Assembly (NCBI GenBank): GCA_007833815.1
Contig: CP033464.1
Span: forward strand, 1,222,501-1,286,500
Source of the DNA: Brevibacillus laterosporus
GTDB lineage: Bacteria; Bacillota; Bacilli; Brevibacillales; Brevibacillaceae
Direction: 5' to 3'
DNA length: 64,000 nt
The position numbers and the translations under genes were made by a program. The notes beneath the pieces were generated by a model that worked only from the letters and a program-made list of their open reading frames with translations, was not told the origin of the DNA and searched no databases. Positions 37,179 to 46,603 of this stretch are shown here, piece by piece. Every line of letters begins with the position of its first letter. The stretch's first letter is position 1.

Positions 37179-38736
37179 GAATCAATTTCATAAATCAGAG
37201 CCCTACGGGCCCAAGAGTTTTTGAGCATAGAAAAAGGAGTACCTCCCCAAATCTCTAATAAGTTAAGTGCGACCCAAACTTAAGAGGTGGTGGTGACTCC
37301 CAATGTCTATTATAAAACAAGGAAGCCTATTTGATATACAGGAATTATTCGACTTAGAACCTCCCAAACGTTTTGAGGCTATTTTCTCCACTCTTGACAT
37401 TGAACCGCTTCTTTTCTCTATTTCCAAAAAGTCGATCTATGGTGCTCCTACCGAGTTGAATTATGCTGCCATGCTATATTCTCTGGTCGCTCGAATCGTA
37501 GAACGAATTCCCACTGTGAAAGATTTACGAAAACGACTAAAACATGACTTTATCTTTCGAATGGAATGCGGTTTTCTGTTTTCTGACAATCTTCCTTCCG
37601 AGGCATCGTACTCTCGTCTCGTTCAGAAGCTTTCTGAAACAGCACACCTCAATAAAGTCCAAGACAAGTTACTGTTGCAAGCGATACAGGAAGGGTTCAT
37701 AGGCGATGAAGCAATTGCCATCGATGCAACCCATTTTGAATCCCGTGATCGAGGTGTGGCAAAAGAAAAAAAGACGAAACCAGAATTGAAAAAACGTGGA
37801 CGTAAATCAAAAGCAGAAAAAGATATCTACGACAAGCAAAAGCAAGAAAAGGAAGCCCAGAAGTCCTTATATGAAAAAACCATTGCAGCTCAACTGGATG
37901 TGACGTTGGAGGACCTACGGTACCAAGTTCCTATCAAACCTGCTTGGGGAATAAAGAAAAATAGTGATGGAAAGAACATGTTTTGGTTTGGATACAAAGC
38001 TCATCTTGCAGTCAGTACGAAAAGTCAATATATTCTTTGCTCCCTCATGTCCTCTGGAAGTATGAACGATGGGAAAGCAGCGATTCCTTTGTTGAAAGGA
38101 ATTCAAACTGTCCTGCCCAATCACATGCGATATGCAATCATGGATGCGGGATATGACTATGTCCCGATCTATCAACAAATCGGACGAATGAACGCACAAG
38201 CGATTATTGCTTACAACAAGCGGAATGAAGGAGAAATGGTTGGATTCGATTCACATTTTGCGCCAACTTGTGTCCGAGAATGCTCTTATCGTTACGACAG
38301 TTATGATAAGAAGTACAAAACGTTGAAATTTGTACGGCCAAAAGAATGTAAAGACTGTCCATTGAATCAGGATTCTCTCTGTCAAAAAGTCTATAAAATT
38401 AAGGCTGAAACCGATCTTCGAAAGTACACCGCGCCAGCCAGAGGAACAAAAACGTGGGAAGAACTATATGACCAGAGAACAGCCGTAGAGCGAGTACATG
38501 CTTATTTGAAGGAGTTCTTTCAGCTAAACAATGTCCGATATCGCACAGGAAAGAGGGCAAAAGTCCATTTTGACTTGGTTACTCTTGTTTATAATGCATC
38601 CAAGTTAGCAGTGGATCGAATTCGTAGGAACTGGCAAGTAGGATGAAAGTAGCAGCTTAATTTTTTCAAAAAAACAGCATTAATCCCGTAGGGATAGTCT
38701 AATTATTTTTGGAAAAAGCCTTTATGAAATTGATTC
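37179..38736. mobile_element. Complete insertion sequence with 4-bp target duplication
   Basis: Terminal inverted repeats GAATCAATTTCATAAA (37179-37194) and TTTATGAAATTGATTC (38721-38736) are perfect over 16 bp. AACC flanks both ends as a direct repeat (37175-37178 and 38737-38740), the mark of a target-site duplication. The element is 1558 bp with one intact transposase gene. Confidence 0.9.
37303..38646 (+). CDS. Transposase of IS1182/IS4-like type (DUF772 + DDE)
   Basis: 447 residues. N-terminal DUF772-like domain (about 20-115), catalytic RNase-H-like core with Asp in AIDATHFES and in YAIMDAGYDYV, and a cysteine cluster CKDCPLNQDSLC (about 362-373) before the Glu of RTAVERVHAYLK. A lysine-rich insert (about 145-190) lies between the first catalytic Asp and the core. 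ATG follows AAGAGGTGGTGG. Intact, so the element may be active. Confidence 0.9.
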   Translation: MSIIKQGSLFDIQELFDLEPPKRFEAIFSTLDIEPLLFSISKKSIYGAPTELNYAAMLYSLVARIVERIPTVKDLRKRLKHDFIFRMECGFLFSDNLPSEASYSRLVQKLSETAHLNKVQDKLLLQAIQEGFIGDEAIAIDATHFESRDRGVAKEKKTKPELKKRGRKSKAEKDIYDKQKQEKEAQKSLYEKTIAAQLDVTLEDLRYQVPIKPAWGIKKNSDGKNMFWFGYKAHLAVSTKSQYILCSLMSSGSMNDGKAAIPLLKGIQTVLPNHMRYAIMDAGYDYVPIYQQIGRMNAQAIIAYNKRNEGEMVGFDSHFAPTCVRECSYRYDSYDKKYKTLKFVRPKECKDCPLNQDSLCQKVYKIKAETDLRKYTAPARGTKTWEELYDQRTAVERVHAYLKEFFQLNNVRYRTGKRAKVHFDLVTLVYNASKLAVDRIRRNWQVG

Positions 38737-39096
38737 AACCTATAAAGAAAACTCGGAAAATCGAATACTATTATAATTTGAGTTTATTGGAAACAGGTAC
38801 GGTACTATTCGCTTTATAAATAGTGGGGTAAGTAAGCAAGTTAATAAAGCCTGGACACTTTTATAGAAATAAGAGTTACTTTTTTTACTCATTTTTTCAA
38901 AATGAGATTATTGTAAGAATCGTATATAGTAATAATTAGTAATATAATACATAAAAAGGAATGTGCTGGATTTATTCCGAAAGATAAAAACAAACTAGGA
39001 AAAATTTCGAAAGGAGGAAATTATTTTTCTCGATTTTGGTACAAGCCCTACAGTAGTGTAACAATTTATCAAAATTCATTTAGGGAGTTGTTTGTA
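38737..39096. other. Non-coding gap after the insertion sequence
   Basis: No gene seen. An 8-bp hairpin CTCATTTT / AAAATGAG with a 3-base loop lies at 38888-38906. The rest is AT-rich and probably includes the promoter of the amidase gene. Confidence 0.5.
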
Positions 39097-40188
39097 TTGC
39101 GTAAAATTCTTGCCTCCACTCTTACATGCTTATTACTTCTTGGAGTTGTAGGTCAAAGTGCATTTGCTCTAAAACAAGAACAAAAAGGTACAATCGTATT
39201 AAAAAATTTGAACGGTTTAGATCGGACTATAAAAATTGATATTCCTAATGACGCAAACAGTACTAAAGAAAAGGTTTCATTTGCTTTGCATGAATTATTA
39301 TCAAGCAATTATGAAAACGATGAGGTATTTAGCGAGATTCCAAAGGGAACCGATATAAATAACCTAGACTTTGATGGAGAAAAGCTTACGATTGATCTGA
39401 ATCAAGAGTTTCAGGATAATTTGACAAACAACCACAATGTAGGGTTTATTCTGGACTCATTATTGGGAACTGCTTATCAGTTTGACGATATCAAAGAAGT
39501 AGAATTTTTAATTGATGGTGCACCAATAGGATATCTTGATATGTACGATTTCTCAGTTCCTTTTGAGCGTCCAAATCCTGAGGCTAAAGAAAAAAGTAAG
39601 AAACAAAAAGTGTCTCCTATGAAAAATGAGCCAGATGCAGATCCAGTCATAGTTATTGATCCCGGTCATGGTGGAAAAGACCCAGGATCAATAGGAAGCG
39701 ACGGAACGGAAGAGGCTGATTTGAATCTTGAGATTGCAAAAAAACTCAGGGATTATCTTGAAGATAAATTAGATGCCACCGTGTATATGACTCGCACAAC
39801 AGATAAGTTTGTTGATCTTGATAAAAGGTATGCACTAGCTAATGAAAAAAAGGCAGATATTTTCATTAGTGTACATATCAATTCAAGCTCAACTTCCAGT
39901 GTTAAAGGAGCCACTGTACTATATCCTAACAATCACCATATTAATTTAAGTAGAGAGGCTGCGGACTTTGTCCACAATAGAGTTATAGATGTCCTACGTG
40001 ATTATAAATCTCCATACGAAGATAACCGTAATCTGGCAGTTCTACGTGGAACTAAAATGCCCGCGATTTTGACTGAAACTGGTTTTATATCCAATAGTTC
40101 TGATTTGAAGTATTTGAAGTCAAGTTCAGGACAGGATGAGATTGCTAATAAGATTTACAGAGGAGTAAAAGACTGGTGGTTTGATTAA
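39097..40188 (+). CDS. Secreted N-acetylmuramoyl-L-alanine amidase with N-terminal GerMN-like domain
   Basis: 363 residues from TTG 39097 (AGGGAG 9 bases upstream; another TTG at 39088 abuts it). Signal peptide about 1-24, ending SAFA. A GerMN-like domain (about 30-150; LTIDLNQEF, IKEVEFLIDGAPIG) is followed by Amidase_3 (about 180-360) with IDPGHGGKDPGS, EEADLNLEIA, ISVHINS and ILTETGFI, i.e. all zinc ligands and the catalytic Glu. Such a fusion fits a sporulation or germination wall hydrolase. A lipoprotein follows 14 bases later. Confidence 0.88.
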   Translation: MRKILASTLTCLLLLGVVGQSAFALKQEQKGTIVLKNLNGLDRTIKIDIPNDANSTKEKVSFALHELLSSNYENDEVFSEIPKGTDINNLDFDGEKLTIDLNQEFQDNLTNNHNVGFILDSLLGTAYQFDDIKEVEFLIDGAPIGYLDMYDFSVPFERPNPEAKEKSKKQKVSPMKNEPDADPVIVIDPGHGGKDPGSIGSDGTEEADLNLEIAKKLRDYLEDKLDATVYMTRTTDKFVDLDKRYALANEKKADIFISVHINSSSTSSVKGATVLYPNNHHINLSREAADFVHNRVIDVLRDYKSPYEDNRNLAVLRGTKMPAILTETGFISNSSDLKYLKSSSGQDEIANKIYRGVKDWWFD

Positions 40189-40202
40189 GGGAGGAATTTG
40201 AA

Positions 40203-40610
40203 ATGAAGCTAATTCCATTTATTACCCAAGTATTACTTTCTTTTTTGTTGCTTACAGCATGTGGAAATCAATCTACTATGAGCCAAAATGTTGAATCGAA
40301 TCTGAAGAATTTAGCTGTTCAATACATTGAAGCAGAGTATAAAGGTGATAAAGAGTTACTCATGAAAGTAACCGGGGAAGAAGCAAAAAAAGCTGTTGAA
40401 GAAGATCAACTCTCTATTTTTAAAGATCAACATCTAGATCATATCGTAGATACAAAAATAGAAAAAGTTTCCGATACTGAATACAATTTGGTTGTAACCG
40501 TTAGCTCATCTCCAAAAGAAAATGAGCAGCCAACAAATTACACCGAAAACTTAACTATTACAAAACAAAACGAAGAATGGTTAATTACAAAGGTAACTAG
40601 AGATCAATAG
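40203..40610 (+). CDS. Hypothetical lipoprotein (DUF4878-like shape)
   Basis: 135 residues with lipobox LTAC (Cys20). The mature part (LKNLAVQYIEAEYKGDKELLMKVT and later NLVVTVSSS, EEWLITKVTRD) has the alternating helix-sheet look of small NTF2-like lipoproteins. GGGAGG precedes the ATG. Probably co-transcribed with the amidase; function unknown. Confidence 0.7.
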   Translation: MKLIPFITQVLLSFLLLTACGNQSTMSQNVESNLKNLAVQYIEAEYKGDKELLMKVTGEEAKKAVEEDQLSIFKDQHLDHIVDTKIEKVSDTEYNLVVTVSSSPKENEQPTNYTENLTITKQNEEWLITKVTRDQ

Positions 40611-40757
40611 AAAAAATAGAGAGACTCCCTTATCTATTCTGATCTAGCCCACATTTTGTAGACATCCTAAGTCCCTTCTATTGGCTACATTCGTTCAGAT
40701 AGGACTTAGCATACAAAATACACCAATTTACAATGTTAATGGGAGATATGGGCACAA

Positions 40758-40800
40758 AAAAAGCCGGTTTTCACCATGCTAATGGTACTTCCGGCTTTTA
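40758..40800 (+). terminator. Terminator after the amidase-lipoprotein pair
   Basis: AAAAGCCGG / CCGGCTTTT, with an inner pair ACCAT / ATGGT. Flanking A and T runs make it usable in both directions. Confidence 0.88.
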
Positions 40801-41007
40801 CGCTTTTTGGCAAGTTGGCCAAAAGCTTGGTTCCAAAGTCGTTCGTCTTTTTCAGCTATTGATTTGAAATAAAGTTTGATAATTTATAACAGAGTCTGAT
40901 CATTTATAAAAAAGATGGATGTTTTCCAAAAATAGGGCGCGATTGTACAGTAGCACAGATAGAAAATAATCAAACTTTTTTATAAAACCGAAACTTAAAT
41001 CTGCTGG

Positions 41008-41054
41008 AAAAGAATCCATTTTAATCAATCTTTTTTTCAAAATGGATTCTTTTT
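41008..41054. terminator. Orphan terminator hairpin
   Basis: AAAAGAATCCATTTT and its exact complement (15 bp) enclose a 16-base loop, and TTTATTT follows. No gene lies between it and the previous terminator, so it probably served a gene now lost. Confidence 0.75.
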
Positions 41055-41132
41055 ATTTATCGTAAAATGCTAACTTGTAGGGTATTTTTGATCAAACTTT
41101 ATTTTAAAGCTACAGGATTGTCTGGTGATAAT

Positions 41133-41185
41133 AAAGTCATGAACCATTAAAGAAAGTCATGAACCAGAAGAAAAAGTTATGAACC
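41133..41185 (+). repeat. Three 20-bp-spaced direct repeats AAAGTCATGAACC
   Basis: Copies at 41133-41145, 41153-41165 and 41173-41185 (the last with one change, GTTATG). The 13-base cores repeat with an exact 20-bp step, i.e. on one face of the helix every two turns. Sets like this bind replication initiators (iterons) or transposases of the Mu/Tn7/IS21 kind at element ends; which applies here is unknown. Confidence 0.75.
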
Positions 41186-41239
41186 GCTTGTTCAGTCCCG
41201 GTGATTTATTAAGTCATCGGGACTTTACTATACATAAGG

Positions 41240-41552
41240 GTGATTAATATTCAAACAATTGGAAAGCGAATCCGAACAATTAGAAAGCTAAATAAAATCA
41301 ATCAAGTTAATTTTTCTAAATCGAATTGAGATATCTCAAGCTACGTTAAGCGAGCTGGAACAGGATAAGTATAAACCTTCGGTTGAAACTATACTTTCGA
41401 TTGTTTCAGAGTTCGTCGTTGATCTTGAATGGTTTCTTGTTGGTGAAAAAGGATCTGAGGATAAAGCGTTCGGATTAAATATTTTATCTAGAGTACAGTA
41501 TTTTATTTCTGTGCTTTACTGCTCAATATTCATATTAGGAGTACTACTTTGA
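41240..41552 (+). pseudogene. XRE-family HTH regulator gene broken by a frameshift
   Basis: From GTG 41240 the first frame reads IQTIGKRIRTIRKLNKINQ and stops near 41325. After one extra base the reading continues ISQATLSELEQDKYKPSVE and LEWFLVGEK, the second half of a Cro/C1-type HTH, with a hydrophobic tail to the stop at 41552. A classical terminator follows 3 bases later. So this is a once-complete gene of about 100 codons with a single-base insertion. Confidence 0.75.
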
Positions 41553-41555
41553 AGG

Positions 41556-41580
41556 CCCTCTCCAATTGAGAGGGTTTTTA
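41556..41580 (+). terminator. Terminator after the XRE pseudogene
   Basis: CCCTCTC / GAGAGGG stem, 5-base loop, then TTTTT. Confidence 0.88.
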
Positions 41581-41628
41581 TTTTGGCATACAGCGGAGTT
41601 GTTTTAGTTAATTTTTAAAATTTGGTTA

Positions 41629-41838
41629 ATGGTTTTTTGTTCAACATTTGTTGCCATCGACAATGAGTTCGATCGGAAGATACAAACGATCTTGAACAGG
41701 TATTTGCAGTATAGCATCCAAAATTCATCTTCAAACCCTTCTTTTCACGATAAAATGTATGCTGCCCTTGTGCTGGAGTTCATTCATGAATTTAAACATA
41801 CGGACAACAAGTCATGTATATATATAGGCTATGAATAA
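41629..41838 (+). CDS. Possible small protein of unknown function
   Basis: 69 codons, ATG 41629 without a clear ribosome site. The sequence looks protein-like (FDRKIQTILNRYLQYSIQ, MYAALVLEFIHEFKH) and helical, but no family is recognised. It could be a fragment of a larger lost gene from the same accessory block as the XRE pseudogene. Confidence 0.3.
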   Translation: MVFCSTFVAIDNEFDRKIQTILNRYLQYSIQNSSSNPSFHDKMYAALVLEFIHEFKHTDNKSCIYIGYE

Positions 41839-41881
41839 CTTGAGCGTTACAAACTGAATTCGATTAAAGGAGGGGGTCTAC

Positions 41882-44206
41882 ATCCGACGATCGGTTGGGA
41901 AAAGTATTCCTAGAAAGGAGACATGGGAAAAGGTTACAGGGACAGCCAAATATATTAATGATCATTCGACACCAGGGCTACTACATGCCAAAATTGCTAT
42001 CAGTCCGCATGCTCACGCTATCATAAAATCGATCGATTTGACAGAAGCCATGAAAATATCAGGTGTAGAAACGATCATAACAGGACAATATTATCCGATA
42101 CTGACTGGATCGCCACTGGCAGACCGTCCGCCAATCGCAATAGACAAAGTAAGATATTTTGGCGAGCCCGTAGCCCTTGTTGTCGCGGATCAAGAATATA
42201 TTGCAGAGATGGCGGCTCTCCGAATCAAAGTGGATTATGAACTTTTACCGGCCGTCCTTTCTCCAAGGGAAGCTTTTCAGAAAAATGCTCCGCTTGTACA
42301 TGAGCGTCTCGCCGAGTACAAGCGCCACGAAGGGGTTTACCCTGAGCCTGGAACCAACATCGCGAACCGAACAAAAATCCGCAAGGGAAATATGGCGGAA
42401 GGTTGGAGAAAATGCCACCATACCGTAGAAGTCGAGGTCACTTTACCACAGTCGGATCACGCTGCAATGGAAATGAGATGCAGTATGGCACGGATTATGC
42501 CCGACGGCAAAGTGATCATCCATTCCGCTTCACAATCGCCTTATGTCATCCGAAGAGCAATCAGCCAATCGTTTCATATTCCGCTTCATAAAGTGATCGT
42601 TCATACGCCCCTGGTCGGAGGCAGTTTTGGCGGAAAAGCCGCAATTCAGACGGAATTTCTTGCTTATTTGGCTTCCCGTGCGGTTGGCGGAAGAGCTGTA
42701 AAATTGGTAAACTCCCGGGAGGTGGACATGATCTCTTCTCCAGTCCATATCGGATTGGATGCTAAAATCAAGCTAGGCTGTACCCGTGATGGAAAACTGA
42801 TGGCCGCCAAAATTTTGCATTTGTATGATGGCGGAGCGTATTCGGATCGGGGTGCGGTCATGAGCCGGGCGGGAGCCGTCGATTGTACGGGGCCTTATCG
42901 CATCGACAACGTTCATTGCGACTCTTTATGTATGTATACGAACCATCCTTACTCCACTTCATTTCGCGGCTTCGGCCATCCAGAACTAACATTCGCCATA
43001 GAAAGGGCGATGGATTTATTGGCGAATCGGGTGAGTATGGATCCTTTGGAATTTCGATTTTATAATGCGATAGGACCCGGAGATACATCTCCAACGCAAA
43101 CCTTGCTGGATAGAAGTAATTTGGGCGATTTGTCCATGTGCATTGCAAAATTAAAAACATTGATCGATTGGGACGACCAACCGCTGTGGGCATCCAACGG
43201 CCACCTCATCAAGGCAAAAGGGGTGTGTTGCTTCTGGAAAAATTCAAATACGCCGACCGATGCTGGTGCGGGAGCTGTTATTGTGTTTAATGAGGATGGA
43301 AGCATTAATCTGCTTTGCGGTGCAGTAGAAATCGGCCAAGGAACGAGGACGGCACTGACTCAGCTGTTGGCAGAGCGTTTGCGGATGAATGAGCGGATGA
43401 TACATATCTCTGCAGAAGTTAACACCGAGGTCGATCCCCATCATTGGAAAACAGTGGCGAGCCGTAGCACCTTTTTAGTTGGCAATGCGATTCTACATGC
43501 AGCCAACGATGCCATCGTCCAGTTAAAAAACATAGCTGCAATCGTATTGCAATGCTTGCCGAAAGACTTGGATGTAGGAGAGGGTAGGGTTTTCTTTAAG
43601 GATCATCCCGATATAGGGATATCAATTGAGAAAATCGCTAACGGCTATAAATTCCCAAATGGGAATACAATCGGCGGTCAAATCATCGGTCGTGGAAGCT
43701 ATGCAATGCGGAATTTAACTTTATTGGACCCGGAAACAGGAAAGGGAAATCCTGGCCCGGAATGGACGGTCGGCGCTCAGGCGGTAGAAGTAGAATTGAA
43801 TACGAAAGAATACACGTACAGAATTGTTAAAGCAGCAACGGTTATCGATGCCGGCAAGGTGATCAATCCAGAATTAGCACGCAGTCAAATCACAGGCGCT
43901 ATGAGCATGGGTATAAGTCTTGCTAGCCGCGAAGCTTTTTTTTTCAATGTGAAAGGCGCCATATTAAATCCGCAATTTCGAACCTACAAATTGATTCGTT
44001 TTGGAGAGCAGCCACAGTACTTCGTTGATTTCGTAGAGACGCCTCATTTGGAAGCGCCTTACGGTTTGCGCGGCATCGGGGAACATGGCTTGATTGGCAT
44101 GCCCGCAGCATTGGCGAATAGTCTGACTATCGCCGCTGGAGTAGAGTTTAATCATTTGCCTCTCACACCCGAGATGATTTGGAGGACGATCCATGATTCC
44201 GTTTGA
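41882..44206 (+). CDS. Molybdenum hydroxylase large subunit (xanthine dehydrogenase, molybdopterin-binding)
   Basis: 774 residues if started at ATC 41882. It carries the Mo-cofactor subunit of xanthine-dehydrogenase-type enzymes: GTAKYINDHSTPGLLHAK at the N-terminus, VGGSFGGKAAIQTEFLA, SFRGFGHPE, EIGQGTRTALTQ, and near the end YGLRGIGEHGLIGMPAALANS with the catalytic Glu. An AAAGGAGGGGG site lies 8 bases before the ATC, yet no ATG, GTG or TTG occurs in frame between the upstream stop (41855) and TTG 42038, which would cut off conserved residues. Head of a five-gene operon; overlaps the next gene by 14 bases. Confidence 0.88.
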   Translation: MRRSVGKSIPRKETWEKVTGTAKYINDHSTPGLLHAKIAISPHAHAIIKSIDLTEAMKISGVETIITGQYYPILTGSPLADRPPIAIDKVRYFGEPVALVVADQEYIAEMAALRIKVDYELLPAVLSPREAFQKNAPLVHERLAEYKRHEGVYPEPGTNIANRTKIRKGNMAEGWRKCHHTVEVEVTLPQSDHAAMEMRCSMARIMPDGKVIIHSASQSPYVIRRAISQSFHIPLHKVIVHTPLVGGSFGGKAAIQTEFLAYLASRAVGGRAVKLVNSREVDMISSPVHIGLDAKIKLGCTRDGKLMAAKILHLYDGGAYSDRGAVMSRAGAVDCTGPYRIDNVHCDSLCMYTNHPYSTSFRGFGHPELTFAIERAMDLLANRVSMDPLEFRFYNAIGPGDTSPTQTLLDRSNLGDLSMCIAKLKTLIDWDDQPLWASNGHLIKAKGVCCFWKNSNTPTDAGAGAVIVFNEDGSINLLCGAVEIGQGTRTALTQLLAERLRMNERMIHISAEVNTEVDPHHWKTVASRSTFLVGNAILHAANDAIVQLKNIAAIVLQCLPKDLDVGEGRVFFKDHPDIGISIEKIANGYKFPNGNTIGGQIIGRGSYAMRNLTLLDPETGKGNPGPEWTVGAQAVEVELNTKEYTYRIVKAATVIDAGKVINPELARSQITGAMSMGISLASREAFFFNVKGAILNPQFRTYKLIRFGEQPQYFVDFVETPHLEAPYGLRGIGEHGLIGMPAALANSLTIAAGVEFNHLPLTPEMIWRTIHDSV

Positions 44207-45026
44207 CTTTGACTACTACCAACCATCTTCCATTCAGATAGCTGTGGAATGGTTTCGGTTCCTGCAAAAACTGGGGAAGAATCCGATGTATTACGCCGGA
44301 GGTACGGAAATCATCACATGGGCTCGAACAAATTCTATTCATCCGGGTGCTGTAATTGATTTGAAATCCATTCCGGAGTGCAATGTAATGGAAATGCAGA
44401 ACGATAAGCTGATTATCGGAGCTTGCGTCACGTTATCGGCATTATCCGCAGCGAACCTGTTTCCACTGCTTAGTGAAACGGCACAGAAAGTTGCCGATCA
44501 AACAGCCCGGAATAAAATCACGCTTGGAGGAAACATTTGCGGCAAAATTTATTATCGGGAGGCCGTACTGCCGCTTTTATTGGCAAACAGCAAAGTGATT
44601 ATAGCAGGAATTCGAGGGCTAAAAGAGACTTCCATTCACCAGGTTTTCACCCAACAATTGAGTTTAGGGCATGGTGATTTTCTTGTACAGACCTTAACAG
44701 ATCGACGCTATTTATCATTGCCTTTCGTTCATTACAAAAAAAGGCAGATTGGCAACGTCGGCTACCCTCTCGTAACGCTAGCTGCTCTCAAGGTAAATAA
44801 TCGGATTCATACTGCGTACAGCGGCGTTTGTCCTTTCCCGTTTCGATCCGTTGAAATCGATCAGGCGTTGAACGAATCCTCGATCCCATTGGCAGCAAGA
44901 ATTGAGCAGGCGATCGGTAAATTACCCGCTCCATTGCTAAATAATGTGGAAGGCTCCGCACCTTATCGGAAATTTGTGCTTAAACAAACGATGGCTGACG
45001 CAGTACATACATTAGAAAGAGGGTGA
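44193..45026 (+). CDS. Molybdenum hydroxylase FAD-binding subunit
   Basis: 277 residues, CoxM/XdhB-type. FAD-binding signatures YYAGGTEIITWAR (about 30-42) and NKITLGGNICGK (about 109-120) are present, followed by the CO-dehydrogenase flavoprotein C-terminal domain. It passes electrons from the 2Fe-2S subunit to NAD or another acceptor. It starts inside the large-subunit gene and ends 3 bases before the iron-sulfur gene. Confidence 0.92.
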   Translation: MIPFDFDYYQPSSIQIAVEWFRFLQKLGKNPMYYAGGTEIITWARTNSIHPGAVIDLKSIPECNVMEMQNDKLIIGACVTLSALSAANLFPLLSETAQKVADQTARNKITLGGNICGKIYYREAVLPLLLANSKVIIAGIRGLKETSIHQVFTQQLSLGHGDFLVQTLTDRRYLSLPFVHYKKRQIGNVGYPLVTLAALKVNNRIHTAYSGVCPFPFRSVEIDQALNESSIPLAARIEQAIGKLPAPLLNNVEGSAPYRKFVLKQTMADAVHTLERG

Positions 45027-45029
45027 AGC

Positions 45030-45503
45030 ATGTCATCGCACGATACTGCTATATATCCAATTGAATTCGAAGTGAACGGTGAGAAACGAACCATTCGTGT
45101 AAGAGCTGCAGATATACTCTTATATACACTTCGAGACAACCTTGGACTCACGGGAAGTAAATCCGGTTGCGATAACGGCGACTGCGGCACGTGTACGATA
45201 TTGGTAGAGGGCCTATCCATGAAATCGTGCCTTATGCTCACCGTGGAAGCTAATGGGAAGCAAATTACTACGATCGAGGGTTTGACGAACTCACCGGTAC
45301 AAAATGCTTTTGTTCAAAATCAGGCATTCCAATGCGGTTACTGTACTCCCGGTTTTATTGTGAACTGTGAAGGGTTACGGAATGCTCACCCGCATGCAGA
45401 TGAAGAAACCATCAGAGTTTGGCTAGAATCCAACATTTGCAGATGTATGTCCTATGAAAAAATTCACAATGCAGTGAAGAACGTTTTTACGCCGAAAAAA
45501 TAA
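45030..45503 (+). CDS. Molybdenum hydroxylase 2Fe-2S subunit
   Basis: 157 residues. The plant-ferredoxin-like cluster uses Cys47, Cys52, Cys55 and Cys67 (CDNGDCGTC), and the second, helical cluster uses Cys102, Cys105, Cys137 and Cys139 (CGYCTPGF, NICRC). Together with the two upstream genes it makes a three-subunit hydroxylase similar to the Bacillus Puc xanthine dehydrogenase; the substrate (purine or other N-heterocycle) is inferred. Confidence 0.95.
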   Translation: MSSHDTAIYPIEFEVNGEKRTIRVRAADILLYTLRDNLGLTGSKSGCDNGDCGTCTILVEGLSMKSCLMLTVEANGKQITTIEGLTNSPVQNAFVQNQAFQCGYCTPGFIVNCEGLRNAHPHADEETIRVWLESNICRCMSYEKIHNAVKNVFTPKK

Positions 45504-45547
45504 TGATAGGGCCCGCTGCCTTTCTGAAAGCCTAAGGAGGGGAGAGG

Positions 45548-46603
45548 TTGGAAGAAATACATCGTATTTTAGAAACCGTTCAACGTACCGACCTAAGAAG
45601 CGTGCTTGCGACGATTACCCAAGTGGAAGGGAGCGCATATCGTAAAGAAGGAGTCTCCATGCTGTTTCTGGAAGGTGGTTCACAAATTGGGGTATTAAGC
45701 GCGGGCTGTTTGGAGGCTCATCTTGCGTCCTGCGTACCGAATATTTTGGAAACAGGCGTTTCTCGCAGCTTCTTGTTCGATATGCAATCATCGGAAATTT
45801 TGTCCTGGGGGGAAGAACAAGGGTGCGGAGGTGTAGTTCATGTAACGATGGAGCCGGTACATGATACTTTTGTGGATCATTTATGTACATTGAAGCATTA
45901 TTTGGATCAGCAAATCGAGGTCATGCTCGTTAAAAGATTTGATTCGGATGGCTCTGTTACCGATTATGGTTTCTTAACCAAAGATCTTCACCTGTTCGGG
46001 GAATGGAGAGGAGACTTTCCGCAGTCACTCGTAGATTTGATGTCGTCCAAGTCAGAGCCTTACTGTAAGAGTGGAATGAGATTTGTCTCATCCATTCAAT
46101 CTGGTGTTTTCGTTCATATGTATTATCCACAACCGCGCCTGATCATATTTGGTGCGGGACCTGACGCGAGACCGCTTGCCGCATTGGCGGCAGCCACCGG
46201 CTTTTCCGTGATCGTCTCCGATTGGAGACCTGCTTTATGCGACCAACGTTATTTTCCGGATGCTAAATCACTTATTTTGGGATTTCCAGAGGAAACGATA
46301 CGTGTGATTCATTTTACACCCTACGATTATGCAGTTGTAATGACTCATAATTTTAAGAGGGATCAGCAGTTGGTTCGCCTTCTTTCTGCGCGGAAGCTTC
46401 GTTATCTGGGAATTTTGGGATCGAAAAGCAGAACGGAACGTTTGCTATCAGGCTTGCCGATTCCGATGAAAGTTCACTTTCCTGTTGGACTCGCCATAGG
46501 AGCAGAGGGGCCGGAGGAAATTGCTGTGAGCATTCTAGCAGAACTAATAACTGTACGTAGAAAAAACAGAGGGCAGGGAATTATTCTCCATGAAGCGGAA
46601 TAA
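45548..46603 (+). CDS. XdhC/CoxI-family maturation factor
   Basis: 351 residues, TTG start after AAGGAGGGGAGAGG. N-terminal XdhC_CoxI domain with SAGCLEAHL and C-terminal Rossmann domain with FGAGPDARPLAALAA. Relatives bind the molybdenum cofactor, help sulfurate it and insert it into the hydroxylase. Its last 14 bases overlap the nucleotidyltransferase gene. Confidence 0.92.
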   Translation: MEEIHRILETVQRTDLRSVLATITQVEGSAYRKEGVSMLFLEGGSQIGVLSAGCLEAHLASCVPNILETGVSRSFLFDMQSSEILSWGEEQGCGGVVHVTMEPVHDTFVDHLCTLKHYLDQQIEVMLVKRFDSDGSVTDYGFLTKDLHLFGEWRGDFPQSLVDLMSSKSEPYCKSGMRFVSSIQSGVFVHMYYPQPRLIIFGAGPDARPLAALAAATGFSVIVSDWRPALCDQRYFPDAKSLILGFPEETIRVIHFTPYDYAVVMTHNFKRDQQLVRLLSARKLRYLGILGSKSRTERLLSGLPIPMKVHFPVGLAIGAEGPEEIAVSILAELITVRRKNRGQGIILHEAE

